From: JBKHDT01 sp046541195
GTDB taxonomy: Bacteria; Pseudomonadota; Gammaproteobacteria; Halothiobacillales; Halothiobacillaceae
Reading direction: 5' to 3'
Length of the DNA stretch: 52,722 bases
Assembly (NCBI GenBank): GCA_046541195.1
Contig: JBKHDT010000011.1
Coordinates: 1-52,722 of the forward strand
Positions 26,206 through 34,094 of the stretch are shown piece after piece; the stretch's first letter is position 1, and each line of letters starts with the position of its first letter. The translations under genes and the position numbers were made by a program. A model generated the notes under the pieces. It was given only the letters and a program-made list of their open reading frames with translations. It made no database searches and was not told the origin of the DNA.

Positions 26206-26287
26206 GTTGTATGTACCTCCATCACGTGTTGCTGATCGGCCCGGGGCCCGGACCGATGTTTCCGGAACAGGGTCCGGACGCCCCTTG

Positions 26288-28387
26288 TCAGGACCGGTCG
26301 ATCCCGTGCAGTGCCCTGAGCAGCAGGGCCACGGTACTTCCATTGTGCAACACACCGGTGGCAATGGGCGAAATCAATCCCAGTGCCGCCCCGATCATCA
26401 CGCCGGTATTGATCCCGATCGCCGCGTCGTAATTCTGCTGTACCAGGCGCATGGTTCGGCGCGAGACGTCCAGCGCCTCGCCAAGGCGCTCCAGGTCATC
26501 CTCCAGCAGCACGACATCCGCGGTGGCCCGCGCCAGCTCCGCCCCCCGGGACATGGCAATCCCGACATCCGCGGCGGCCAGCGCCGGCCCGTCATTCACT
26601 CCGTCGCCGACAAAGGCCACCCGGCGTCCCTCGGCGCGCAACCGCTCGATGACGCCGGCCTTGTCCTCCGGGACCTGCTCGGCGAAAACCTCGTCGACCC
26701 CGATCTCGGACGCCAGCGCCTCGGCGCGATTTCGATGATCCCCGGTGAGCATGACCAGATGCGCGACGCCGAGCGCACGAAGCCGTGCAAGCACCGATGC
26801 CGCCTCGGGGCGCAGGGTGTCGCGCAGGGCAATGAATCCGAGCGGCCCGGCGCGCGTCCCGACATAGAGCAGCGTCTTGCCCTGCGCCCTGAGGTCCCCG
26901 GTCAGGTGCTCGAAGCGGCTGAAGTCCAGGCCCTCGTGCTCCTCAAGATAGTGACGACTGCCGATCAGGAGGCAGTCGTCCCCGACCACGCACCGCATCC
27001 CGTGCGCAACCAGGTACTCCACCTCGCCATGGTCCACGTGATTCAGGCGTTCCTCACGCGCCTTGCGCACGATTGCCTCGGCAACCGGGTGCGCCGCATG
27101 CTCCTCGATGGACGCGGTCACGGCGAGCAGCCGCTCCCTGGGCCAGCGGTCCTCATCCAGAACGACCACGTCCGTCACATGCAGGTCGTTGTGCGTGAGC
27201 GTGCCGGTCTTGTCAAAGACCACGGTATCCACCGCGGCCAGGGATTCGATCGCCTCGCCCCCCTTGAACAGGACGCCCGCCCGGGCCGCCTGGTACATGC
27301 CCGACTTGAAGGCCAGCGGCGTGCCCAGCTTGAGCGCGCAGGAGTAGTCGACCAGGAACACGGACTCAAGGCGCCGCGCCTGGCCGGTCAACAGGTAGAC
27401 CAGCATCCCCGTGCCGAGCGTCAGGTAGACCCGCCGGTCGGCGAGCTGGTCGGCCAGGCGCTCGGTTTGGGAGTCATGCTTCAAGGACTCGTCGATGAAG
27501 CGGGCGATGCGCGCGGTCGTGGTCTGTTCACCGACGCGCCGCGCCTCGATGCGCAGGCGGCCATCCTCGATCACGCTGCCGGCAACAACCGGGTCCATGA
27601 CCTCCCGGCGCACAGGCACGGACTCGCCCGTCACCGCCGACTGGTTGACCAGCGCCGCCCCGCCCAGAACCAACCCGTCGACGGGGATCTTTTCGCCCAC
27701 GCCCACCGAGACGCACTCACCGGCGGATACCTGGTTGTCGGGCACCTGAACCAGGGCCCCGTCTCGCTCGACCCAGGCCAGAACCGGCTCCGGACGCAGC
27801 AGCCGGCGCAGCATGCGGTCTGACTGGCGCTCGGTCTTTTCCTCAAGGTAACCCGCCAGGGCCATCAGGCCGGCGGTGGCGTTGGCGGTAAAGTACATGC
27901 CGCGACTCGCGGACAGGCCGACCGCAATCGCATCAAGCACCTCGACCTTGATTCCGCGGGTCAGCAGCGCATCCAGGCCGGTGACCAGAATCGGGCCAAT
28001 GTTGAGGAAGGTCACCAGCATGCGCAGGGGGGGCGGCAAAAAAGGCAGCGAGAAAACCGCCGCCGCACTGGTCACGATCGGCGTCAGATCCGCCGGTGCC
28101 TGCCCGTTCGATTCGCCACTGGGAATCTTCTGCCGCTCCAGGGCGTGCAGCAGGTCAATGATGGCCTGCCGGGATGCCGGGGTGCCGTCATGCTCGAAGA
28201 TCACGGAGCGCGCATGCCGGTTGATCCGGACCGAAACCACGCCGTGAATGGACTCCAGCCAGGTCTGCAACCAGGAAAAGTCGATCAGCGGATCGCTTAG
28301 CAAAGGCAATCGGAAGCGCATGCGCCCCGAGGTTTCGTGAACCAGCGTCAGTCCGTTGCCGCGCGGCCGATCCAGGGTTTGGGACAT
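26288..28387 (-). CDS. fezB: P1B-type metal ATPase of the FezB (ferrosome) type
   Basis: This is a heavy-metal P-type ATPase of 699 residues. An N-terminal HMA-like region without CxxC carries SGRMRFR (20-26). The actuator TGES is at 253-256, and the phosphorylated Asp in DKTGT is at 392; HP (EHAAHPVAEA) and GDGVNDGPAL are intact. The membrane metal motif, usually CPC, reads Ser349-Cys350-Ala351 (DYSCALKLGTPLA), as in P1B-6 pumps linked to iron and ferrosomes. It probably moves Fe(II) into an intracellular compartment or across the membrane. Its start is 3 bp from the stop of the ferritin-like gene upstream. The FezB name is a family-level inference. Confidence 0.82.
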   Translation of the reverse strand: MSQTLDRPRGNGLTLVHETSGRMRFRLPLLSDPLIDFSWLQTWLESIHGVVSVRINRHARSVIFEHDGTPASRQAIIDLLHALERQKIPSGESNGQAPADLTPIVTSAAAVFSLPFLPPPLRMLVTFLNIGPILVTGLDALLTRGIKVEVLDAIAVGLSASRGMYFTANATAGLMALAGYLEEKTERQSDRMLRRLLRPEPVLAWVERDGALVQVPDNQVSAGECVSVGVGEKIPVDGLVLGGAALVNQSAVTGESVPVRREVMDPVVAGSVIEDGRLRIEARRVGEQTTTARIARFIDESLKHDSQTERLADQLADRRVYLTLGTGMLVYLLTGQARRLESVFLVDYSCALKLGTPLAFKSGMYQAARAGVLFKGGEAIESLAAVDTVVFDKTGTLTHNDLHVTDVVVLDEDRWPRERLLAVTASIEEHAAHPVAEAIVRKAREERLNHVDHGEVEYLVAHGMRCVVGDDCLLIGSRHYLEEHEGLDFSRFEHLTGDLRAQGKTLLYVGTRAGPLGFIALRDTLRPEAASVLARLRALGVAHLVMLTGDHRNRAEALASEIGVDEVFAEQVPEDKAGVIERLRAEGRRVAFVGDGVNDGPALAAADVGIAMSRGAELARATADVVLLEDDLERLGEALDVSRRTMRLVQQNYDAAIGINTGVMIGAALGLISPIATGVLHNGSTVALLLRALHGIDRS

Positions 28388-28390
28388 CGG

Positions 28391-28945
28391 TCAGCGCCCC
28401 TGTGGCCGCCGGCGACCAAGTCCCCAGACCAGACCGGCACCAAGCAGGAGGCCGACCGCGATTCCCGGCGCGCCGCGCATGAACGCATCCGCCGCCCCGG
28501 GTGGTGCCCGCCGGGCGCCGCCTGCTGCTTGCGCACAGCGATCCAGACAGGCACTGAACGCCGGGAGGTGGCGACTCAGCGAGGCCTCGCGCAGGTGCCT
28601 GAACGTCTGCTGGACGTCGGGTTCGGGCACGGCCAGCAACAGCTGGTCATACATCCGGATGTTGGCAATCTCGCCTTCCACCCCCGCCGCGCAGGCAGCC
28701 TCCACCGTCTCCGGCGGGCAGACCTTACCGAACCAGGGATCGGGCGGCACCGGCAGGCCATGACGCCAGAATGCACGGACCAGGGCATCGACGTGCCGCT
28801 GCTCGGCCTCGGCAATGGACCGAAAAGGCTCCAGCGGCCCATGCCTGGCAATCACCGCAAGGTAGGTCGCACGCGCCCGGTACTCGTCGTCCAGCGCCCG
28901 GGTCAGCGCAAGGGCCAGACCAGAACTCGGCGCAAGCGGGTACAT
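28391..28945 (-). CDS. Ferritin-like protein with C-terminal membrane anchor
   Basis: The first ~140 of 184 residues fit a ferritin-like four-helix bundle of the DUF2202 kind. Helix 1 has ALDDEYRARATYL (Glu21), helix 2 AEAEQRHVDAL (Glu48xxHis51), helix 3 EGEIANIRMYDQLL (Glu92, Tyr99) and helix 4 LREASLSRHLPAF (Glu120, His126); these are candidate di-iron ligands. The end (GIAVGLLLGAGLVWGLGRRR) is a single membrane helix with a basic stop. This tethers an iron-binding or ferroxidase domain to a membrane. It is 3 bp upstream of the P-type ATPase start, which points to joint use in iron storage (inference). Confidence 0.75.
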   Translation of the reverse strand: MYPLAPSSGLALALTRALDDEYRARATYLAVIARHGPLEPFRSIAEAEQRHVDALVRAFWRHGLPVPPDPWFGKVCPPETVEAACAAGVEGEIANIRMYDQLLLAVPEPDVQQTFRHLREASLSRHLPAFSACLDRCAQAAGGARRAPPGAADAFMRGAPGIAVGLLLGAGLVWGLGRRRPQGR

Positions 28946-28948
28946 GCC

Positions 28949-29308
28949 TCAGTCCTCGTGCATCTGCGCGGCGTGCAGCTCGGCCTCGGCATCCCGGAAA
29001 CGCTCCTTGAGCTCTTCAATCCCACCCTGCAGGACCGACCAGGACTTCACCGCCGTATGGATCATGGTTTCCTGGACATGCTCGTTGCTGAGGACATAGG
29101 CGGCCAAAGCGCCCACCAGGGCGCCCTTGACAAAGCTTGACCCGGGCATCGAAGACGCGTTCGCCCGCGCTGGCGTCGCCGCGACTGGCGGCATCCCCGC
29201 CCAGGCCGCGTAGGCACCGGGATACGCCCCGCCCTGAGGAAAGGACATCATCGCGTAGGGAGAAACCCCCTGCGGGTAGACATAGCCGTATGCATAGGGA
29301 TTATTCAT
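28949..29308 (-). CDS. Small Gly/Pro/Tyr-rich protein with glycine-zipper segment, A
   Basis: The 119-residue protein has a low-complexity Tyr/Pro/Gly/Ala-rich N-terminal half (MNNPYAYGYVYPQGVSPYAM), a short hydrophobic helix (residues 59-79, SFVKGALVGALAAYVLSNEH) and an amphipathic charged C-terminal helix (GGIEELKERFRDAEAEL). The core KGALVGA is nearly repeated in the protein at 29708-30373, so the two are paralogous in that segment. It overlaps its upstream neighbour by 8 bp and ends 3 bp before the ferritin-like gene. I do not recognise a named family. Confidence 0.7.
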   Translation of the reverse strand: MNNPYAYGYVYPQGVSPYAMMSFPQGGAYPGAYAAWAGMPPVAATPARANASSMPGSSFVKGALVGALAAYVLSNEHVQETMIHTAVKSWSVLQGGIEELKERFRDAEAELHAAQMHED

Positions 29309-29711
29309 GCTCAGTCTCCCCCTTCGCCGTGACCTGATCCTTCGGGCCGGTCAGGGCGTACATGACGGCGGTACCGGTCGCCAGACCGGCGACCGTGCCC
29401 CAGGTCGGGTTGTTGAACAGGCGACCGACCGCGGTCGCCGCAGTCACGGCGACGCCGACCTGAAACGCGCCCTTGACCGTGCCGCGACCGACCTCGCCCC
29501 AGCTGATGCCCTGCTGCTGACGCCGATGCAACTGCATCGCCGCCGCACCGCTCGCACCGATCATCGCCCCGGTGACCGCGGCATTCATCAGAAGCTGGTA
29601 CTGGTATCGCTGCATCTCTTGATCCATCTGACTCGGATACATGCCGCTTCCGTAAACCGCTCCTGCCTGCGCAACGGGGTAGGCACCCTGCATCGGATAA
29701 TGGTGACTCAT
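29301..29711 (-). CDS. Small protein with two Gly-rich hydrophobic segments
   Basis: The 136-residue protein starts with a Tyr/Gln/Gly-rich stretch (MSHHYPMQGAYPVAQAGAVY), then a helix (QYQLLMNAAVTGAMIGASGAAAMQL) and a second hydrophobic part (GTVKGAFQVGVAVTAATAVG ... WGTVAGLATGTAVMYALTG), giving two or three glycine-zipper membrane segments. The tail is charged. It overlaps the next gene upstream as ATGA and the next downstream by 8 bp, so the three small genes are translated as a unit. The family is unrecognised; a membrane or organelle-shell role is inference. Confidence 0.68.
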   Translation of the reverse strand: MSHHYPMQGAYPVAQAGAVYGSGMYPSQMDQEMQRYQYQLLMNAAVTGAMIGASGAAAMQLHRRQQQGISWGEVGRGTVKGAFQVGVAVTAATAVGRLFNNPTWGTVAGLATGTAVMYALTGPKDQVTAKGETEHE

Positions 29712-30373
29712 GACCGACTCTCCTCGTGTTGTTCATCGACTTCAGGCGCCTGTTCGGCCGCCTCGCTGTCCTGCGGGTCATTCGCCCCCAGGCCGAAACT
29801 CGACTTGACCGCCCCGGCGGTTTTTGCAGCGCCGCCGATCAGCGAATCGCGCAGGTGGTCATTGGTCAGCAGCATCACTGCGGCCGCTCCGACCAGCGCG
29901 CCCTTCCAGAAATCACTGTCCTGAGTATCGAAAAACCCCTTGAGCATACCCAGTCCGTTCTGTTCGGCCACCTGATCGAAAGCCGCCTGAAAGCCCGCCT
30001 GCTCGGGAGCCGGAGGCGGCTGCATGCCGGCCGCGCCGCCAAAATTCGGCGGCATGAAAGGCATGCCCGGCTGCATCATCGCGGCCGGATGGACCCCCCA
30101 GGGGTAACCCATCTGGGGCATGTAAGGCCCGGGCGCCATACCCCACCCCCAGGGCGCGCCCTGAAACTGGGGAGGCACACCCGGCCCCTGGGGCTGAGGT
30201 CCGGCGTGGCCCTGCGCCCCATGGAATCCCGGACCCTGGGCATGCGGACCCGGCCCGGCCTCGCCCTGTCCGAAACCACCCATGGCCCCGTGACCGACGC
30301 CCGGACCCGTCGGGTTTCCTTCCGGGCCAGGCCCGTAGCCGGTCGTTTCCGGCTTGCCGTTCGGATTGTTCAT
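29708..30373 (-). CDS. Pro/Gly/Met-rich protein with glycine-zipper segment, B
   Basis: The 221-residue protein begins with about 125 residues of low complexity (repeats of GPG, QGPG and GMP; many Pro, Gly, Met, His), which is likely disordered. Then comes a helical region, the segment DFWKGALVGAAAVMLLTNDH (154-173) and a charged tail. Residues 155-175 match the paralogous segment of the protein at 28949-29308 almost position by position (KGALVGA, then LTNDHLRDSLI versus LSNEHVQETMI). The Met- and His-rich front could bind metal or condense into a coat. The function is unknown. Confidence 0.68.
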   Translation of the reverse strand: MNNPNGKPETTGYGPGPEGNPTGPGVGHGAMGGFGQGEAGPGPHAQGPGFHGAQGHAGPQPQGPGVPPQFQGAPWGWGMAPGPYMPQMGYPWGVHPAAMMQPGMPFMPPNFGGAAGMQPPPAPEQAGFQAAFDQVAEQNGLGMLKGFFDTQDSDFWKGALVGAAAVMLLTNDHLRDSLIGGAAKTAGAVKSSFGLGANDPQDSEAAEQAPEVDEQHEESRS

Positions 30374-30412
30374 TCCAGCCTCCTCATGCTCCGTATCAAG
30401 TCGAAAAAGCGA

Positions 30413-30757
30413 TCAAGGCGCGACGCGTGCCGGATCGTGTGTTTCGGATGGCTGCGGCTCAAGCAGATGCCCCAGTCGTGCGCGCGCCTGCCCTTCCGGC
30501 CCCGCCAGCAGATCCGCCCACCATTGCGGCTGGATGTCCTGGGTCGCGTAGTCGATCACGACCGAACCGGCCTGGGCATTCACGCGCACTTCGCGCACGC
30601 CGCGGGCGCCCAGGAGCACTCCCTTGACCTGATCCGGCTCAAAGTGCGCCAGATCCTTGAGGATCGACCGCGCGATCCGCACCCGGATGCGCCCGGGCAC
30701 GTGGTGCACGATCGCCAGGTGGCGACGCAACATCAAAAACAGGTCAACCGAAGACAT
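30413..30757 (-). CDS. HMA-like protein with HHVPGRIRVR motif, first gene of the cluster
   Basis: The 114-residue protein has HLAIVHHVPGRIRVRIARSIL, then an HMA-like fold (GVREVRVNAQAGSVVIDYATQDI) lacking the CxxC metal site. It is a paralogue of the protein at 24953-25354: VHHVPGRIRVR versus LHHVPGRLRIR, and VRVNAQAGSVVIDY versus VRLNAKAGSVTVCY. The start at ATG 30757 is favoured because it precedes the motif by a short leader; the GTG at 30769 is possible and no strong ribosome-binding site decides it. It is 39 bp upstream of the Pro/Gly-rich gene. Confidence 0.75.
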   Translation of the reverse strand: MSSVDLFLMLRRHLAIVHHVPGRIRVRIARSILKDLAHFEPDQVKGVLLGARGVREVRVNAQAGSVVIDYATQDIQPQWWADLLAGPEGQARARLGHLLEPQPSETHDPARVAP

Positions 30758-30905
30758 CGACGCATTCACCCTGAAAATTTTCCCCTGCTCCGGGAAAACC
30801 GGCACCGGGCCGGCTTTCCCGTCTGTTCTGCCCCGGACAATCTGCACAGCCGGGCGACGGCCCGGCCCGACACCAGCAAGCCCACGCCAGCGAGAACTTC
30901 AGGCC

Positions 30906-30933
30906 ATTGTACATTGACGTCCCCTTGCATCAA
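30906..30933 (-). promoter_or_regulatory. Probable promoter of the ferrosome-type cluster
   Basis: On the minus strand TTGATG (30928-30933) and TACAAT (30906-30911) are separated by 16 bp, a good sigma-70 match. It lies about 150 bp upstream of the first cluster gene. Confidence 0.5.
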
Positions 30934-31079
30934 CCGGGACCCTGAAGCATGCACACAGGCCTGCACCGCCACGCGCGGCAGGCCTTTCATGGCTTCACAC
31001 GGCAACGCCCGGGCCGGAGCACGCCGGGCGCGGGCTTCGCAATTCTAATGGCTTGCCCCATCGCACGGCAGACATTCCC

Positions 31080-31106
31080 TTGACAACCCCGCATGTGGCC
31101 TATAAT
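31080..31106 (+). promoter_or_regulatory. feoABC promoter
   Basis: TTGACA (31080-31085) and TATAAT (31101-31106) are both perfect sigma-70 hexamers, but the spacer is 15 bp, shorter than the optimum of 17. The transcript would begin near 31113 and leave a leader of about 150 bases before feoA. An ideal pair of boxes with tight control nearby fits an iron-repressed gene. Confidence 0.65.
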
Positions 31107-31107
31107 T

Positions 31108-31128
31108 TACATGATTATTGTTCGCATT
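31108..31128 (+). promoter_or_regulatory. Possible Fur-type operator overlapping feo start
   Basis: TACATGATTATTGTTCGCAT directly follows the -10 box. It has Fur-box-like hexamers (ATGATT, ATTGTT) but only a partial consensus match. The octamer TTCGCATT here also occurs in the palindrome of the HMA gene at 25440-25456. Confidence 0.35.
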
Positions 31129-31260
31129 TAGACACGGATTTTAAAACAGGTTGCCCCACCCACGTCAACCGGAAGCATCGCCCTTGAGCGGACGCTCCTC
31201 CGGTTTCGGGCTGGCAGGCATCGCGCAAATCATCCATCAAGCAAGACCCAGGAGGAACCC

Positions 31261-31497
31261 GTGAGCACCACGATGGACACCTTGTCGGTCGGGGACAGTG
31301 CCCGGATCGTCGGCTACACCGGGGCCAGCAAAGTCTTTCGCCGAAAACTGCTTTCCATGGGGCTGACGCCCGGCACTGAATTTGAAGTCATCCGATGCGC
31401 GCCCATGGGCGACCCCATGGAACTGCGCGTGCGCGAATTCCTGCTGAGCATCCGTCGGGACGAGGCGGTGATCATTCTGGTGGAGAAACGCTCATGA
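31261..31497 (+). CDS. feoA: Ferrous iron transport protein FeoA
   Basis: FeoA is a small cytoplasmic SH3-like protein that assists FeoB. The 78 residues show the family pattern: LSVGDSARIVGY, then RRKLLSMGLTPGTEFEV and MELRVREFLLSIRRDEA. The start is GTG at 31261 with AGGAGG five bases upstream. It overlaps feoB as ATGA. The feo promoter lies about 150 bp upstream. Confidence 0.96.
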   Translation: MSTTMDTLSVGDSARIVGYTGASKVFRRKLLSMGLTPGTEFEVIRCAPMGDPMELRVREFLLSIRRDEAVIILVEKRS

Positions 31498-33839
31498 GTG
31501 TCGATCGCACCGTTGCCCTGGTAGGCAACCCCAATTGTGGCAAGACCACCCTGTTCAACGCCCTGACCGGTGCCCGTCAGCGCGTGGGCAACTGGCCCGG
31601 CGTCACCGTGGAACGCAAGACGGGCCGCTACCGGTACGAGGGGCGGGAGGTGGAGGTGGTTGACCTGCCCGGCACCTATTCGCTGGACGTCAGTGACGGC
31701 GAGGTCTCCCTGGACGAGCAGATTGTTCACGACTACATCGCCGCCGGCGAAGCGGACCTGATCATCAACATCGTCGATGCGTCCAACCTTGAGCGCAACC
31801 TGTACCTGACCGCCCAGCTCATCGAGATCGGCACGCCCCTGGTGATCGCCCTGAACATGATGGACGTGGCGGCGGACAAGGGCGTGCAAATCGATGTGGA
31901 CCGCCTGTCGGCCGAGCTCGGCTGCCCGGTCGTCCCGGTCGTGGCCTCGGAGGGTCGCGGCATCCCGGAGCTCAAGCACCTGCTGCACTCACTGGCTGAA
32001 CAGCCGACGCAGGCAACCACCAACGTCACCTATGCCGACGCGCTTGAGCACGCCATCGTGGCCATCGAGGCCGAGCTGGCGCCGGTTGCTCACGACCGGG
32101 GAATCTCCGCACGCTGGCTCGCCCTCCGGGCGCTGGCAGGCGACGCCCAGGTTCGCGAGCTGCTGCGGGAAACGGCAGGACCGGATGCACTGTCGCGCCT
32201 GGAGGATGCCACCGAGTCCCTGGATGATGTCGACATCCTCGTGGCGGATGGCCGTTACGCAATGGCCAACCGGGTCGCGAACGCGGTCACCCAACGAAGT
32301 GGCAGCATCACGCGGGACATGACCGACCTGATTGACCGGGTCGTGCTCAATCGCCTGCTCGGAATCCCGATCTTCCTGGCCGTGATGTACCTGATGTTCA
32401 TGCTGACCATCAACATCGGCGGGGCCTTTATCGACTTCTTCGACATTCTTGCCGGCACCCTGTTCGTCGATGGCCTGGGTGCCGCCCTGAGCGGGGCAGG
32501 CTCACCCGAGTGGCTGACGCTCGTTGTGGCCGACGGCATCGGCGGGGGCATCCAGGTCGTCGCCACGTTCATCCCGATCATCGGGTTGCTCTATCTTTTC
32601 CTCTCGGCACTGGAAGACTCGGGCTACATGGCCCGGGCCGCCTTCGTCATGGATCGATTCATGCGCTGGATCGGCCTGCCCGGCAAGTCGTTCGTCCCGT
32701 TGATCGTCGGGTTCGGCTGCAACGTGCCGGCCATCATGGCCACGCGAACGCTGGAACAGAACCGGGACCGGATCATGACCGTCATGATGTCTCCGTTCAT
32801 GTCCTGCGGGGCACGACTGCCCGTCTACGCACTGTTTGCGGCCGCCTTTTTCCCGATTGGCGGGCAGAACGTGGTCTTCGGCCTGTACCTGATCGGGATT
32901 GCGGTGGCGGTAATGACCGGACTGATGCTGAAACACACCATGCTCAAGGGCGAGGCGATGCCCTATGTAATGGAGTTGCCGCGCTACCACCGCCCGACCC
33001 TCAAGGGGGTGCTCATAAGAACCTGGGAACGGCTCAAGAGCTTCATCGTCGGCGCCGGGCGTATTATCGTGCCGATGGTACTGGTGCTGAACGTGCTCAA
33101 CGCCATTGGCACGGATGGGACTTTCGGGCACGAGGACAGCCCGGATTCGGTACTCAGCGAAATCGGCCGTACGCTGTCCCCCGCGTTCGCGCCGATCGGG
33201 CTCGACGAGGAAAACTGGCCGGCCACGGTGGGCATTTTCACAGGTATCCTGGCCAAGGAGGCTGTCGTGGGTACACTCGACTCGATGTACACGGCGCTGG
33301 CCGAAGCCGAAACCCGCGCCCAGGGGCTGCATGTTGGCGAGGAGGAGGACTTCAGCCTGACGGCCGGCGTCTCGGAAGCACTGGGGAGCATCCCGGCCAA
33401 TCTCGCCGACTCGCTCGGCGCCTGGGGTGACCCACTGGGGATCGGCGTGGGTGAGACCGCCCACACCGCCGAGGCCGCCGAAGCGCAAGGCGTCGAGCCG
33501 GGCACCTTCGGCGCCATGGCGGCCCGGTTCGACGGCGCGGCGGGTGCCTTCGCCTACCTTCTGTTCGTCCTGCTGTACACGCCGTGCGTAGCAGCCATTG
33601 CAGCCGCGTACCGGGAAACCGGCCCGGGCTGGACCGGCTTCATGGTGGCCTGGACGACAGGGGTTGCCTACGCGGGCGCGACGCTGTTCTATCAGGTAGC
33701 CACCTTTGGCCAGCATCCTCAGAGCGCGCTCGCCTGGATTATCGGCATACTGACTGCACTGGTACTGCTGTTCCTTGCACTCAAGCGTTGGGGCCGTCGC
33801 AATGCGGAAGGCGCCACGGGGCCGATCCGGAGCGGCTGA
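31494..33839 (+). CDS. feoB: Ferrous iron transporter FeoB
   Basis: FeoB is the inner-membrane Fe(II) permease with an N-terminal G protein. The 781-residue protein has the G1 loop GNPNCGKTTLFNALTG (from residue 11), G3 VDLPGTYSLD and G4 (LNMMD), a GDI helical region, then about eight membrane segments including two Gate motifs (GFGCNVPAIMATRTLE and LLYTPCVAAIAAAYRE, the latter with the conserved Cys). The start at 31494 overlaps feoA. All GTPase motifs are intact and the length is normal. Confidence 0.98.
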   Translation: MSVDRTVALVGNPNCGKTTLFNALTGARQRVGNWPGVTVERKTGRYRYEGREVEVVDLPGTYSLDVSDGEVSLDEQIVHDYIAAGEADLIINIVDASNLERNLYLTAQLIEIGTPLVIALNMMDVAADKGVQIDVDRLSAELGCPVVPVVASEGRGIPELKHLLHSLAEQPTQATTNVTYADALEHAIVAIEAELAPVAHDRGISARWLALRALAGDAQVRELLRETAGPDALSRLEDATESLDDVDILVADGRYAMANRVANAVTQRSGSITRDMTDLIDRVVLNRLLGIPIFLAVMYLMFMLTINIGGAFIDFFDILAGTLFVDGLGAALSGAGSPEWLTLVVADGIGGGIQVVATFIPIIGLLYLFLSALEDSGYMARAAFVMDRFMRWIGLPGKSFVPLIVGFGCNVPAIMATRTLEQNRDRIMTVMMSPFMSCGARLPVYALFAAAFFPIGGQNVVFGLYLIGIAVAVMTGLMLKHTMLKGEAMPYVMELPRYHRPTLKGVLIRTWERLKSFIVGAGRIIVPMVLVLNVLNAIGTDGTFGHEDSPDSVLSEIGRTLSPAFAPIGLDEENWPATVGIFTGILAKEAVVGTLDSMYTALAEAETRAQGLHVGEEEDFSLTAGVSEALGSIPANLADSLGAWGDPLGIGVGETAHTAEAAEAQGVEPGTFGAMAARFDGAAGAFAYLLFVLLYTPCVAAIAAAYRETGPGWTGFMVAWTTGVAYAGATLFYQVATFGQHPQSALAWIIGILTALVLLFLALKRWGRRNAEGATGPIRSG

Positions 33840-33866
33840 CGCCGCCCCCTGGCCTGGGAGGCATCC

Positions 33867-34094
33867 ATGATCCTGGCCGACGTCAGAGACTATCTTGCCC
33901 GCCATCGTTTTGCGACGCTGGCGGAGCTGACCGACTACTTCTCGTCCTCACCGGAGGCCATGCGGGACATGCTTGGAGTGCTTGAGCGAAAGGGACGGGT
34001 CCAGAAAACCTCGGCCGGGGGGCCCGGCTGCGGGGACTGCAAGCTCTGCGCGACCGGCTCGCTTGAACTCTACCTGTGGATTGAAAAAAAATGA
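33867..34094 (+). CDS. feoC: FeoC-type regulator with three-cysteine motif
   Basis: This 75-residue protein has a winged-helix fold (MILADVRDYLARHRFATLAEL, then MRDMLGVLERKGRVQK) and a cysteine loop Cys55-x2-Cys58-x2-Cys61 (GCGDCKLC) that in FeoC proteins may hold an oxygen-sensitive iron-sulfur cluster. FeoC is thought to bind FeoB and tune its stability. GGGAGG precedes the ATG at 33867. It starts 27 bp after feoB and overlaps the next gene as ATGA. Confidence 0.9.
   Translation: MILADVRDYLARHRFATLAELTDYFSSSPEAMRDMLGVLERKGRVQKTSAGGPGCGDCKLCATGSLELYLWIEKK

Larger units (their letters stand above)
30758..31260. other. 503-bp divergent control region of the iron genes
   Basis: The gap separates the minus-strand ferrosome-type cluster from feoABC. 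It holds a minus-strand promoter (30906-30933), a plus-strand promoter (31080-31106) and a possible Fur-like site. A GAAAATTTTC palindrome lies at 30773-30782 in the cluster leader. I see no gene in it. Confidence 0.6.
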
